A stretch of DNA of 64,000 bases from contig DASWEY010000020.1 of NCBI GenBank assembly GCA_036394575.1, positions 62,001 to 126,000 on the forward strand, read 5' to 3'. Every line of letters begins with the position of its first letter. Positions within the stretch are counted from its first letter, which is position 1. Below are positions 48,796 through 58,561 of the stretch, one piece after another. The notes beneath the pieces were generated by a model that saw nothing but the letters and a program-made list of their open reading frames with translations, was not told where the DNA came from and did not search any database. A program made the position numbers and the translations under genes. The DNA comes from UKL13-2 sp036394575 (GTDB lineage: Bacteria > Pseudomonadota > Gammaproteobacteria > Burkholderiales > Usitatibacteraceae).

Positions 48796-49445
48796 ACAAC
48801 CAGTCTCCCCTGATCGAGGTGCACGCGCCTGCAGTTGAGGCGCGCCAGACCGGCCTCATCATGGGTCGACAGCAAAACGGTCACTCCCACCTGGTTGAAA
48901 GATTTGAACAGGTCCATGATCGTCGCCGCGTACGCCAGATCAAGATTGCCGGTTGGCTCATCAGCAATCAGAATTGCCGGCCGGTTGACGATTGCGCGGG
49001 CTATGCACAGACGCTGCTGCTCGCCGCCTGAAAGGGTGACGGGATTCGATTTCTCCCGTGAAAGCAAGCCTACCTTGTCCAGCGCCGCACGGACCCGCTT
49101 GCCGATCTCTCCGCGTGGGAAGGTGGCAATGGACAACGGCAGGGCAACGTTATCATAAACATTGCGATCGAACAGCAGCTTATGGTCCTGAAACACCAGG
49201 CCCAGATTCCTGCGCAACACCGCGAGGCCCGCATCCTTGAGTTGGCTCAGATTCTGGTTGCCAACCAGCACGCTCCCCTGTGATGCGACTTCAATACCTG
49301 CGGCGAGTTTCAGTAGGGTGGACTTGCCAGCTCCGGAATGGCCGGTGATGGCGACCATCTCGCCTTTCTCGATACCCATGGAGATACCCTTTAGCGCTTC
49401 GAAGCCGCTGGGGTACCGTTTGACCGTATTGGAAAACCTGATCAT
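48792..49445 (-). CDS. ftsE: Cell division ATP-binding protein FtsE
   Basis: A 217-residue ABC ATPase: N-terminal MIRFSNTVKRYPSGFEALKGIS, Walker A GHSGAGKST, signature LSGGEQQR, Walker B ILIADEPTGNLD, and the H-loop STHD. It partners FtsX. It is 9 bp downstream of ftsY, in the order ftsY-ftsE-ftsX. Confidence 0.96.
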   Translation of the reverse strand: MIRFSNTVKRYPSGFEALKGISMGIEKGEMVAITGHSGAGKSTLLKLAAGIEVASQGSVLVGNQNLSQLKDAGLAVLRRNLGLVFQDHKLLFDRNVYDNVALPLSIATFPRGEIGKRVRAALDKVGLLSREKSNPVTLSGGEQQRLCIARAIVNRPAILIADEPTGNLDLAYAATIMDLFKSFNQVGVTVLLSTHDEAGLARLNCRRVHLDQGRLVV

Positions 49446-49454
49446 TGAAATCGA

Positions 49455-50468
49455 TTAGAAAAGTGCATCAACAAAATCGCGGGCGTTAAAGGGTCTGAGG
49501 TCATCGATCGCCTCACCAATGCCGATAAAGCGCACCGGGATGATTCGGTCGGGTCGTTCAGCCGCCAACGCGGCAATCATGCCACCCTTAGCCGTGCCAT
49601 CCAGCTTGGTGACAACCAGGCCCGACAAATGCAAAGCCTCATCAAAGGCCGTCACCTGAGTCACCGCGTTTTGCCCCGTATTGGCATCAAGTACCAGCAG
49701 GATTTCATGCGGGGCACTCTCATCTGCCTTGGCGATAACCCGCTTAACTTTCCTGATCTCTTCCATCAAATGCAATTGCGTAGGCAGTCGGCCAGCCGTG
49801 TCGGCCAGTACCACATCGATTTTTCGGGCCCGGGCCGATTGAATGGCATCAAAAATGACGGCCGCAGAATCACCCCCATCCTGCGCTATGACCGTGACAT
49901 TGTTGCGTTCGCCCCAGCTTACGAGCTGCTCGCGCGCAGCTGCCCTGAAAGTATCGCCGGCGGCAAGCATCACACTCAAGCCCTGAGATTGAAAATACTT
50001 GGCCAGTTTGCCGATGGTCGTGGTTTTTCCTGCCCCATTTACGCCGGCGATCATGATCACAAAAGGGTTGGCGGCACCGGCATTCAACGGTTGCTCAAGC
50101 GGCAGCACGAGGTCAAGCAGCAGTGCCTTGAATTCGGCCTGCAGCGCGGGGCCGCCAACAATTTTTTTTTGGCTGGCGGCCTGTCGAAGCCGCCCGATCA
50201 GTTGTGTCGTCGCCCGAATTCCGACATCCGACGAAATCAATATGGCTTCCAACTCCACAAAAAGCGATTCCTCCACCCGGTCATGACCGAGGAACAGATC
50301 CGTAACATCGCTGGCAAGCAAAGCACGTGTTTTGGAAAGCCCATCCTTAAGGCGCCATAACCAGCTCGACTGGCTCGTGGGCTGCTCAGACTTGGCTGCG
50401 TCAGTTATCGTGAGCGGGACGGCCGCGTTTCGCTGCGGCTGTTTTTTGGGACCGAATATCGAAAACAC
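49455..50468 (-). CDS. ftsY: Signal recognition particle receptor FtsY
   Basis: A 337-residue SRP GTPase. The A domain is short; the NG domain has G1 GVNGAGKTTT, G2 DTFRAAAREQL, G3 DTAGR, G4 TKLDGTAKGG and the closing GIGE.IDDL.PF motif. It docks ribosome-SRP complexes at the membrane. It is the first gene of ftsY-ftsE-ftsX and divergent from rsmD. Confidence 0.96.
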   Translation of the reverse strand: MFSIFGPKKQPQRNAAVPLTITDAAKSEQPTSQSSWLWRLKDGLSKTRALLASDVTDLFLGHDRVEESLFVELEAILISSDVGIRATTQLIGRLRQAASQKKIVGGPALQAEFKALLLDLVLPLEQPLNAGAANPFVIMIAGVNGAGKTTTIGKLAKYFQSQGLSVMLAAGDTFRAAAREQLVSWGERNNVTVIAQDGGDSAAVIFDAIQSARARKIDVVLADTAGRLPTQLHLMEEIRKVKRVIAKADESAPHEILLVLDANTGQNAVTQVTAFDEALHLSGLVVTKLDGTAKGGMIAALAAERPDRIIPVRFIGIGEAIDDLRPFNARDFVDALF

Positions 50469-50630
50469 GCCAAACTTTCATGCAATCAGGAATGCTGCAT
50501 TTTAAGGCATAGGCCCGGCAATCCCGGGGCAAGCCAAAATTCAGCCCATTCAGCCAGGGGTGGAACAGTCCGGTGAAGTCCTGGGGCGGTATGATGAAGC
50601 CTCCCGACATCACGATTGCAACCACTTCAA

Positions 50631-51260
50631 ATGCATGGCCGCGTGCAACAAGCCAACTCTTCCAATTCGCGCAGCCAGAACCGCGTCCGCATTATCGGCG
50701 GCTTATGGCGAAGCCGCATCATTGAATTTCCTGCTGTCCCTGGACTGCGGCCCACACCGGACCGTGTCAGGGAGACGTTGTTTAACTGGCTTGGTCAGAC
50801 CATGGTGGAAAAACACTGCCTGGATTTGTTTGCAGGCAGTGGTGTGCTGGGTTTCGAGGCGGCATCCCGGGGCGCACATTCGGTGACGCTGGTTGAAAGT
50901 GCGCATTCGGCGATTGAGGCGTTGCGTCGCAATCAGGAACGCCTTGGGGCCTCGCAGTGCCAAGTCATCGCGCAGGACGCCATCAAGATGCTTGAAATCC
51001 TGAATGGCAAGTTTGACGTTATCTTCATCGATCCGCCATTTTCGTCTGACTATATGCCGGCGGTCCTGTCAAAACTTGGCGATTGCCTGAATCCCGGGGG
51101 CCGCGTGTACGCCGAGTGGAGGGAACCGCTGGTCAAGGTTATTGCCCAATTTCCCGGCAGCGGATGGACAGTACTGCGCGCCGGACAGGCCGGTGCCGTA
51201 CATTTTGCGCTACTATCGCGAGCAGAAATTCCGTCGATTCCAAACGAGGTAGCCACATGA
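50631..51260 (+). CDS. rsmD: 16S rRNA (guanine966-N2)-methyltransferase RsmD
   Basis: A 209-residue methyltransferase. RIIGGLWRSRIIEFP, GLRPTPDRVRETLFNWL, SAM motif LDLFAGSGVLGFEAASRGA and the catalytic DPPF (IFIDPPFSSDY) identify it. The ATG at 50631 is used; a TTG at 50616 is possible. Its stop overlaps the coaD start (ATGA). Confidence 0.94.
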   Translation: MHGRVQQANSSNSRSQNRVRIIGGLWRSRIIEFPAVPGLRPTPDRVRETLFNWLGQTMVEKHCLDLFAGSGVLGFEAASRGAHSVTLVESAHSAIEALRRNQERLGASQCQVIAQDAIKMLEILNGKFDVIFIDPPFSSDYMPAVLSKLGDCLNPGGRVYAEWREPLVKVIAQFPGSGWTVLRAGQAGAVHFALLSRAEIPSIPNEVAT

Positions 51261-51736
51261 TTCGCGCCGTCTATCCTGGCACATTCGATCCCCTGACCAA
51301 GGGGCACGAAGATCTAGTTGCGCGTGCCGCGAAACTGTTTGGTGAAGTGATTGTCGCCGTCGCGCACAGCCAGTCCAAGCGCCCGTTCTTTACATTGGAG
51401 GAACGGGTCGGTTTAGCCAAGGACGTGCTATCGGCGTACCCGAATGTCAAGGTTACCGGTTTTGGCGGACTTCTCTCCGAATTCCTGAAGGCGGAAGGCG
51501 CCAGCGTGATTTTGCGCGGCTTACGGGCAGTATCGGATTTCGAGTATGAATTTCAAATGGCAGGCATGAATCGTCGCTTGAACCCGGGGGTGGAGACGAT
51601 GTTTCTGACGCCTTCGGACAAATACATGTTCATCTCTGCAACCATTGTCCGGGAAATCGCCACTTTGGGCGGCGATGTCAGCGATTTCGTTCACCCCCTG
51701 GTTGTCTCTGCACTCAACGCCAAGGTGGGCAAGTAA
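51257..51736 (+). CDS. coaD: Phosphopantetheine adenylyltransferase
   Basis: A 159-residue enzyme converting phosphopantetheine to dephospho-CoA. Nucleotidyl-transferase motif AVYPGTFDPLTKGH, substrate loop RGLRAVSDFEYEFQMA and C-terminal ISATIVREIA are present. The ATG at 51257 overlaps the rsmD stop. It pairs with CoaE at 34.9 kb. Confidence 0.96.
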   Translation: MIRAVYPGTFDPLTKGHEDLVARAAKLFGEVIVAVAHSQSKRPFFTLEERVGLAKDVLSAYPNVKVTGFGGLLSEFLKAEGASVILRGLRAVSDFEYEFQMAGMNRRLNPGVETMFLTPSDKYMFISATIVREIATLGGDVSDFVHPLVVSALNAKVGK

Positions 51737-51821
51737 TGGCCCCGTTGAAGATTGCTTCCCCTTTCGGGACGGCGAGGAGCATGCAAGCGCGTAGGGTATT
51801 CGTCGATCGCGGTGGCCGAAA

Positions 51822-52103
51822 ATGGCACTGAAAATTACCGACGAATGCATCAATTGCGATGTCTGTGAGCCGGAATGCCCGAATGGTGCCATTTATCAGG
51901 GCATCGAGATTTACGAGATCAATCCGGTTAAATGCACCGAATGTGTCGGACACTTTGACAAGCCGCAATGCCAGGAGGTGTGCCCGGTCGATTGCATCCC
52001 GCTTGACCCGGACTTTGTCGAGTCCAAGGAACAGCTGTTCGCTAAATTCCTCGACTTGGCAGCCGCCAAAAAGATAGATGCCGCGACCCAGGGCGACAGC
52101 TGA
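51822..52103 (+). CDS. YfhL-type 2x[4Fe-4S] ferredoxin
   Basis: A 93-residue low-potential ferredoxin. Cys9, 12, 15 and 19 (CINCDVCEPEC) form the first cluster motif; CTECVGHFDKPQCQEVCPVDC gives the second, with the enlarged spacing typical of the YfhL/FdxN-like group. A C-terminal helical tail follows. It lies after coaD, as usual for betaproteobacteria. Confidence 0.94.
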   Translation: MALKITDECINCDVCEPECPNGAIYQGIEIYEINPVKCTECVGHFDKPQCQEVCPVDCIPLDPDFVESKEQLFAKFLDLAAAKKIDAATQGDS

Positions 52104-52112
52104 TCTGACGCC

Positions 52113-54125
52113 TTAATCCACATCGGCCGGTACGTGGCGCTGCAGATTTGAGCCGATAAAACGTTCAAGGCCCTGTCTGGTATCGGCCAGCATCACATGC
52201 TTTTGCTTGATGACGTCGATATAAGCCTGCAACTCCGATATGCGTTCTGCGAGATCCAGTTCGGCTGCCTTGACCCTTTCGGTGCTCTCTGCGCGCTGCT
52301 CCTCACGTACTTTTAATGCCTCCAGGGGCTGTTCCAGCGTCGCGTACAGGCCGCGCATCCAAGTGGCCGTCTCGCGACTGGCGATTTCGAAAATGCGCAA
52401 CACGCGGCTGGCAATCACTTCCTCAAACTGGTCGGCCAGCGCACTGCCGCGGCGAATGAACAGATTGCTTGTTTTGCCAAACTCGGTTTCAGCCTTTTCC
52501 CGGGCCTTCAATAATTCAGTCTGGAAACGCTGCGTCGCGAAAGGATGAGCGTCGTGCTGATAAACGCCGCTCAAGTCGAAATCCCGTCTAATCTTGTTGC
52601 CGATGCTGCCGAACAAGGTGCGAATTTCGTTGACCTTCAACTCGATCGCATCGAGTTTTTCCTCGGTCAGGGCGAAATATTTATTACAGCTGTCGAGCGC
52701 GCTGCTTGGCAATACGCTGCCGGCGATCGCGAGTCTGGTGCGCTCGATGTCCTTTTTGGCGGTCGAAATATCCACGATGGCTGCCAGCTCTTCGGCCAGC
52801 CGTGTGTGAATCGCCTTGACGCCGCGCAGATCGTGAAAAGTGGCATCGAGGCGATCTTGGGTCGCGGTGGAGTGAGTGGCCAGAGCGGCCATCAGCTTTT
52901 CGTTTTTTGCCCGTATTGCGCCCAACTCGCTCAAGCCTTTTACGGCCTGGAAGCGCTGCTGATCAAGCTGTGCCTGAGCGGACTCGATCAAGGCGGATAG
53001 CGTGGAGATTATTTCCTTGGTTAGCGCCTCCTGTTGACCCTCCGGCAAATTGCTGACCAGGCTGCGTTCCAGTTGATAGAGGCGGCTCTTCAGGATCTTG
53101 TCGGTATCATCGGCCAATTTGCCCAGCAAGCCCAGTTTTGCAGAAACCGGGATCACCCGAATAGGATCCACCCGCAGCAGGTCGGCAGCATCCTTGACGC
53201 GCTTGTCAAGTGCGCGCAACCATTCGCGATTTGTATCGGCCGGGTCGTGTTGCGTCTCAAGCTGCAGCTCGTCAATCTTGTTAAGTACGATCATGCGAGC
53301 CTGCGTGCTTTCGTCCAGCTCGCGCTCGCGAATATTGCGGGCGCCGCCAAGATGTTCCTTCCAGATGGCCAGATCCGGCTTGGTCACACCTTCAGTCGCG
53401 TCGAGCACCAGCAGCAACGCATCTGCACGCGGAATCCGCTCGCGCGCCAATTCCGGCTCGGCGGAAAGCGCCGCGAGTCCGGGGGTATCGATAATGACCA
53501 GCCCTGCGTCAAGCAGCGGATGCGGGAAATTGATAATGGCATAGCGCCAGCGCGGCACCTCTACAAATGTCGCCCCGCTGGGCCCCGCCGATGTGCCCAT
53601 GCCCTGCCCATGCAATCCCCAGGCGACCGCTTCCGCCAGCGAAATGCGCTTGGTTTCCGACATGGCGGCAAGCGCCCGCGCTACGGAAGCCGCATCGTCG
53701 GCGGAGAATCCGACCGAACGCCACTGACCGGCGTCGGCGTACAAGTCTGAAAACCGGCGCGGGCTTTCGCGCGTCTCGATCGGTAGCAACCGGATACCGG
53801 TTGCCATATCGCGGTCGAAACGCAGCTCGGTCACGCAGCAGGTGGTGCGTCCGAGACCGGCGGGCAGCAATCGGCGGCCCAGGTCCGAAAAGAACAGGCC
53901 ATTGATCAATTCCGATTTGCCGCGCGCAATCTCGGCCACGAACGCGATGGTGACGCGTTCATGCTTGACGCGAAGCTGCAGCTCGTCAAGCCTCAGCTGT
54001 GCATCTCGCGTCATGAAGCCCGCCTCGCGCAGGGCGTCGGCAATGCGTGCCAACTGCGTCTCCAGTCCATAACGCCAGGACTGCAAGCTGGCTAGGCGCT
54101 CGGTGATGGCGTGCTTTTGATTCAT
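52113..54125 (-). CDS. Dynamin-like GTPase with degenerate G1 motif
   Basis: A 670-residue large GTPase. Residues 58-290 form the GTPase domain: G1 is AEIARGKSE (64-72), where the first Gly of GxxxxGKS is Ala64; G2 is likely Thr94-Thr95; G3 is DTPG (213-216); G4 is NKID (282-285). The rest is long helical coiled-coil of dynamin type, with no clear transmembrane hairpin. Bacterial dynamins remodel or protect membranes, but this lineage (beside mutM in many betaproteobacteria) is uncharacterised. Confidence 0.85.
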   Translation of the reverse strand: MNQKHAITERLASLQSWRYGLETQLARIADALREAGFMTRDAQLRLDELQLRVKHERVTIAFVAEIARGKSELINGLFFSDLGRRLLPAGLGRTTCCVTELRFDRDMATGIRLLPIETRESPRRFSDLYADAGQWRSVGFSADDAASVARALAAMSETKRISLAEAVAWGLHGQGMGTSAGPSGATFVEVPRWRYAIINFPHPLLDAGLVIIDTPGLAALSAEPELARERIPRADALLLVLDATEGVTKPDLAIWKEHLGGARNIRERELDESTQARMIVLNKIDELQLETQHDPADTNREWLRALDKRVKDAADLLRVDPIRVIPVSAKLGLLGKLADDTDKILKSRLYQLERSLVSNLPEGQQEALTKEIISTLSALIESAQAQLDQQRFQAVKGLSELGAIRAKNEKLMAALATHSTATQDRLDATFHDLRGVKAIHTRLAEELAAIVDISTAKKDIERTRLAIAGSVLPSSALDSCNKYFALTEEKLDAIELKVNEIRTLFGSIGNKIRRDFDLSGVYQHDAHPFATQRFQTELLKAREKAETEFGKTSNLFIRRGSALADQFEEVIASRVLRIFEIASRETATWMRGLYATLEQPLEALKVREEQRAESTERVKAAELDLAERISELQAYIDVIKQKHVMLADTRQGLERFIGSNLQRHVPADVD

Positions 54126-54141
54126 TCCGCTATTATCTCAA

Positions 54142-54969
54142 TCAATGCTGGCAAGCGGGACAGAAAAATGTAGTGCGCTGCCCCTGCACGATCGAGCGGA
54201 TGGGTGTGGCGCATACGCGGCATGCCAGGCCCTCACGCCCATAAACGAAGGCGTCAATCTGGAAGTAGCCCAACTCGCCATCGGTCTTTACGTAATCCCG
54301 CAGACTGGAGCCGCCGGCACGCAACGCGGCGCCCAGGGTGTCGCGGATAGCGTCAACCAGACGTTGATAGCGGGCCAGCGAAATCTTGCCGGCGGCCCGG
54401 GCCGGGTGAATTCCGGCGCGATAGAGCGACTCGGCGGCGTAGATATTGCCAACGCCTACCACGATGCGGCCATTCATCACGAACTCCTTGATGCTGACCG
54501 AACGCCCGCGAGACATGGTGTACAGATGCGTCGCGGTGAATTGCTCGGAAAGCGGTTCCGGTCCAAGCATGTCCAGCAGCGGATGGTGCGGTTGGCGACC
54601 GGCGATCCAGAGCATGGCGCCGAAGCGGCGCGGATCGGTGTAGCGGATCAGCGGTCCGCCGTCGAGACGAATGTCGATATGATCGTGTCTGGCGGCTGAC
54701 TCGCTGACAGCCAGCGCGCGCAGGGTTCCGGACATGCCCAGGTGACTCAACAGAAAACCGCTACTGCGGCCTTTCTCGCAGGTCCAAAGCAGGTATTTGC
54801 CACGCCGCGAAATGGTTTCTATCGTTGAACCGAACAGGTTTTTTGTCAAATCGGGCGGTACCGGCCAGCGCAGGCGGTGCTCGCGCACAGTTACCTCCGC
54901 CACGCGCTTTCCTTGCACATGTGGCAGCAGACCCAGGCGCGTGGTTTCGACTTCAGGAAGTTCAGGCAT
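54142..54969 (-). CDS. mutM: Formamidopyrimidine-DNA glycosylase MutM
   Basis: A 275-residue glycosylase/AP lyase that excises 8-oxoguanine. After Met removal the catalytic Pro-Glu is at the N-terminus (MPELPEVETTR). The helix-two-turn-helix region (GVGNIYAAESLYRAGIHP) and C-terminal zinc finger (CRVCATPIRSIVQ...FFCPACQ) are complete. The ATG at 54969 is fixed by the PELPEVE start. It acts with MutY. Confidence 0.96.
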   Translation of the reverse strand: MPELPEVETTRLGLLPHVQGKRVAEVTVREHRLRWPVPPDLTKNLFGSTIETISRRGKYLLWTCEKGRSSGFLLSHLGMSGTLRALAVSESAARHDHIDIRLDGGPLIRYTDPRRFGAMLWIAGRQPHHPLLDMLGPEPLSEQFTATHLYTMSRGRSVSIKEFVMNGRIVVGVGNIYAAESLYRAGIHPARAAGKISLARYQRLVDAIRDTLGAALRAGGSSLRDYVKTDGELGYFQIDAFVYGREGLACRVCATPIRSIVQGQRTTFFCPACQH

Positions 54970-55104
54970 GAACAGGCCAACCGAGCAGGAATGGGTACAA
55001 ATTGTGACATGGTGCGCCATGGGCCGCACGTTGCCGTGGTGACGAAGCGGGAACCGAGGGCTATCATAACCGTCCAATTCCCTTTACCTGATGGTTCACA
55101 CCCA

Positions 55105-56874
55105 ATGAAACGTTTGATCCGGACTGCCTGCCTGGCCGTACTTGCTATCTCGCCCGTGGGGACAATGGCGCAATCGCCGCCGGCCCCTTCTGCCGTGAAA
55201 ACGCAGCAATTGCCGGCTCACGTGGCCAGCCGCAGTCAGGGACAGCCCGTAGCAGGCAACGAGTCTTGTGCCAGCAGGGATAAGAGCGAGCAATTCCTGT
55301 GCGAGTATTTCCTGTCGGAAATCGCCAGCCAGCGGGGCGAATTTGCGCTCGCCTTTGACGGCATGCTCGATCTGGCCAGGAAGGCTCATGACCCCCGTCT
55401 CGCCAGGCGCGCGACCGAACTGGCGTTTCAGTCCCGGAATATGGAACAGGCCCGGGAGGCGACCGAGTTGTGGCTGCAGCTGGAGCCGGATTCGCAGTTG
55501 GCGAGGCAGGTGCTGAGCCGCCTGGCGGGCGTTGACCTCGAAAGCACCAAGGCGACATTTGCACGCTGGCTTGCCGAACCAGGCAAGGCCGCAATGCTGT
55601 TCATGCAGATTCCGCCGGTGCTGGCGCGTTTCCCCGACAAGGCAAAACTCGATGCCGCCATGCAGGAATTGGCGAAGCCGTATCCGCGGCTTGCCGAATC
55701 GCATTTTGCGCTGGCGCAGGTGGCGCTATTTGTAGCCGACAACAAGCGCGCACTGACTGAGATTGACGAAGCGATCCGGCTCAAGGCGGGATGGTCGAAA
55801 GCGGCGCTATTGAAGGCGCAGATTTTGCGCGAGTCGTCCGATGCGTCTGCGATGCGGGTGCTTGGCGACTTTCTGAATGCGCATGATGACGCCAAGGACG
55901 TGCGTCTCGCCTACGCGCGTCTGCTGGTGGCGAAGAAGGCCTATCAACAGGCACGCGAGGAATTCAGGCGCATCGACCGCGATAATCTGCGCGATGCCGT
56001 GAATGATGCGGAAATCCCTTATGCCATTGCGTTGATTTCGCAGCAGCTTGAAGACTATGTGGAAGCGGACAAACAGCTGAAACGTACGCTTGAATTGAAG
56101 CCGCGCGACCCCAACCCGGTGCTGTTCAATCTCGGTGTGGTGGCGGAAGCGCGCAAGGAGGAAGAGGCCGCACTGGGTTGGTACCGACGTGTGGGCGAGG
56201 GCGAATACTTTGTCAGCGCCAAGCTGAAGACCGCGACACTGTTGGCCAGGCGTGACGGCATGGCGACTGGCCGGAGATTCCTGCAAGACGCACAAGAATC
56301 TGAAGATGATTCGCCCGAAGTGCGCACCCAGTTGATTCTGGCGGAGTCGCAGTTGCTGCGCGACGCCAAGGCGTTCAGCGAGGCCTATGCGGTGCTCAGC
56401 AGCGCGCTGGACAAGACGCCCGATTCTGTGGAACTGCTTTATGATCGCGCCATGGTGGCCGACAAGCTGGACCGGCTGGACGTGCTTGAATCGGATCTGC
56501 AGCAGGTGATCAAGCTCAAGCCGGATTATGCGCACGCCTATAACGCATTGGGCTATACCTTTGCCGAACGCAATAAAAGGCTCGGTGAAGCGCAGACGTT
56601 GATCCAGAAGGCGCTCTCGCTGGCCCCCGATGATCCCTTCATTCAGGACAGCATGGGCTGGGTGCAGTTTCGTCTGGGCAACACCGAGGCGGCCCTGGCC
56701 ACACTCAGGAAGGCCTACCAGTCGCGGCGCGATCCGGAAATTGCCGCGCATCTGGGCGAGGTTCTGTGGGTGAGCGGGCAGCGCGAGGAGGCGCAGAAAC
56801 TGTGGCGCGCCGCATTGCTGGAAAGTCCCGGCAACGATTCCCTGACGGTGTTGCTCGAAAAATATCGGCCGTAA
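55105..56874 (+). CDS. Exported TPR-repeat protein
   Basis: A 589-residue protein with a signal peptide (MKRLIRTACLAVLAISPVGTMAQ) and many tetratricopeptide repeats, clearest around NPVLFNLGVVAEARKEEEAALGWYRRV and YAHAYNALGYTFAERNKRLGEAQTLIQKAL. It is conserved between mutM and lolB in betaproteobacteria. Its envelope location and neighbour lolB suggest a role as an outer-membrane assembly scaffold, which is inference only. Its stop overlaps the lolB start. Confidence 0.85.
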   Translation: MKRLIRTACLAVLAISPVGTMAQSPPAPSAVKTQQLPAHVASRSQGQPVAGNESCASRDKSEQFLCEYFLSEIASQRGEFALAFDGMLDLARKAHDPRLARRATELAFQSRNMEQAREATELWLQLEPDSQLARQVLSRLAGVDLESTKATFARWLAEPGKAAMLFMQIPPVLARFPDKAKLDAAMQELAKPYPRLAESHFALAQVALFVADNKRALTEIDEAIRLKAGWSKAALLKAQILRESSDASAMRVLGDFLNAHDDAKDVRLAYARLLVAKKAYQQAREEFRRIDRDNLRDAVNDAEIPYAIALISQQLEDYVEADKQLKRTLELKPRDPNPVLFNLGVVAEARKEEEAALGWYRRVGEGEYFVSAKLKTATLLARRDGMATGRRFLQDAQESEDDSPEVRTQLILAESQLLRDAKAFSEAYAVLSSALDKTPDSVELLYDRAMVADKLDRLDVLESDLQQVIKLKPDYAHAYNALGYTFAERNKRLGEAQTLIQKALSLAPDDPFIQDSMGWVQFRLGNTEAALATLRKAYQSRRDPEIAAHLGEVLWVSGQREEAQKLWRAALLESPGNDSLTVLLEKYRP

Positions 56875-57476
56875 TGCAACCGCCGGCGATTTTGAGCGGC
56901 AAGCGGGCGCTTGCCGCGATGAGTCTGGTGCTGATGGCGTGGCTGCTGAATGCCTGCGAGACGTTGCCGCCGGCGAATACCGCGTCCATCGCGAATGCCT
57001 CCGTCACATCCCGATTTTTGCTGAGCGGCCGCCTCAGCATACGCGCGGGTGAGCGGCTCGATTCAGTCAAACTGGTTTGGCGGAAAGATCAGCATGAAGA
57101 GCGGCTGCAATTCTTCACGCCATTCGGCTCGCAGCTTGCAGAGGTGTCCCAGATCGACGGCGGTATTGCCACCTTGCGTCAGGGGAAGGACGTCCTCACC
57201 GCGGAGTCGTTGGGCATACTTACCGAATCGTTTTTGGGCATCGCGCTTGATACTGGCGAGATCGGGCAATGGGTTCAGGGCGTGGGACTTAACGACGGCG
57301 AGCCACGTGAATTGCGCTTGCGCGACGGCAGTATCTGGCGGGTGACTGCCGAGCGCATGCAAAGTGCCGCCGTTCCCGAGCGACCGGACACTGTTTTTCG
57401 CTATGCGGCGCGGCTGACGGCGGTGAAGGGCGACATCACCATCCGTCTCGTCGTCGATGAATGGCGGGCTCTGTGA
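56874..57476 (+). CDS. lolB: Outer-membrane lipoprotein receptor LolB
   Basis: A 200-residue lipoprotein (lipobox LLNAC, Cys28) that receives lipoproteins from LolA and inserts them into the outer membrane. SGRLSIRAGERLDSVKLVWRK and WVQG/IWRVTAER motifs fit LolB. The ATG overlaps the TPR gene stop (TAATG). ispE follows at once. Confidence 0.92.
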   Translation: MQPPAILSGKRALAAMSLVLMAWLLNACETLPPANTASIANASVTSRFLLSGRLSIRAGERLDSVKLVWRKDQHEERLQFFTPFGSQLAEVSQIDGGIATLRQGKDVLTAESLGILTESFLGIALDTGEIGQWVQGVGLNDGEPRELRLRDGSIWRVTAERMQSAAVPERPDTVFRYAARLTAVKGDITIRLVVDEWRAL

Positions 57477-57478
57477 AC

Positions 57479-58336
57479 ATGAATGCAGGCCCCATCCTGT
57501 CCGTCAGCGCGCCGGCCAAGCTCAATCTGTTCCTGCAAGTCATCGGCCGCCGGGCGGATGGCTACCATTTGCTGCAATCCGCGTTCGCCTTGATTGACTA
57601 TGCCGATACGTTGCAGTTTGCGTTGCGCGACGACGGGCAGGTGCGGAGGATATCCACGCTGACCGGTGTCGCCGAGGCGGATGATCTGGTGGTCCGCGCC
57701 GCCAAGCTGTTGCAACATGAAGCCGGCACTCGCCGCGGCTGCGGGATTTCGGTGGCGAAGCGCATCCCGATGGGGGGCGGGCTCGGGGGCGGCAGCTCGG
57801 ATGCGGCCACGACACTGCTGGCACTCAATCATCTCTGGGGCCTCGGCATGTCGCGCGCCAGACTGAGCGAGTTGGGTCTGGCGCTGGGGGCCGATGTGCC
57901 GTTTTTCCTGTTTGGCCACAACGCCCTTGCCGAAGGCGTGGGCGAGAAGCTCAGTACGATCTCCTTACCGGCATGGTGGTATCTGGTGCTGACCCCACCC
58001 GTCAGCGTGCCCACCCCGGCTGTTTTTGCCTCGCCAGAATTGACAAGAGACACGATCCCCCTCAAAATAGCGGACTTTTCAGCGATGCGGCTGGCGGATT
58101 ATCGAAACGATCTGCAACCCGTTGTTTTGAAAGCGTTTCCGGTGGTTGCGCGCTATTTCGCTGCGCTGCAATCCGCGAGTGCCAAATCGGTTTTTGGCGC
58201 ACGCATGACTGGATCGGGGGCAAGCGTTTTCGCCGCCTTCCAATCCGAGGCTGATGCCCGCGACGCTTTCGACAAACTTTCGCCGGAATACCAGGGATTC
58301 ATTGCACGCGGACTTGACCGACATCCGTGGCAATAG
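57479..58336 (+). CDS. ispE: 4-diphosphocytidyl-2-C-methyl-D-erythritol kinase
   Basis: A 285-residue GHMP kinase of the MEP isoprenoid pathway. AKLNLFLQVIGRRADGYHLLQSAF, the ATP loop PMGGGLGGGSSDAATTLLAL and C-terminal MTGSGASVFAAF are diagnostic. The ATG at 57479 is chosen; one at 57461 overlaps lolB. The order lolB-ispE-tRNA-Gln-prs is classical. Confidence 0.96.
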   Translation: MNAGPILSVSAPAKLNLFLQVIGRRADGYHLLQSAFALIDYADTLQFALRDDGQVRRISTLTGVAEADDLVVRAAKLLQHEAGTRRGCGISVAKRIPMGGGLGGGSSDAATTLLALNHLWGLGMSRARLSELGLALGADVPFFLFGHNALAEGVGEKLSTISLPAWWYLVLTPPVSVPTPAVFASPELTRDTIPLKIADFSAMRLADYRNDLQPVVLKAFPVVARYFAALQSASAKSVFGARMTGSGASVFAAFQSEADARDAFDKLSPEYQGFIARGLDRHPWQ

Positions 58337-58391
58337 CGTTGCCGCCTAGCGAGTGCTCAATTTGACGCACCCTTGGCGCAATGGAAGAGTT

Positions 58392-58466
58392 TGGGGAGTC
58401 GCCAAGTGGTAAGGCACCGGATTTTGATTCCGGCATTCGTAGGTTCGATCCCTACCTCCCCAGCCA
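58392..58466 (+). tRNA. tRNA-Gln (anticodon TTG)
   Basis: A 75-nt cloverleaf starting TGGGGAG and ending CTCCCCA-G-CCA (CCA encoded). The anticodon loop TTTTGAT gives anticodon TTG, and the T arm has GGTTCGATCCC. A TTGACG box 24 bp upstream (58362-58367) may be its -35. It lies between ispE and prs. Confidence 0.96.
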
Positions 58467-58561
58467 CTTAACGATGGCAACCGCCCGGCTCGGCGCAGCA
58501 GTTAGCGCAAGGCCCGGGTTTGCCAATAGAACTTAAATCGATTGGCTCAGCGGGATCCGGC

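Noticed and set aside
52545..53750. Plus-strand open frames opposite the dynamin-like gene
   Set aside because: They are shadows of a 670-residue gene with clear GTPase motifs.
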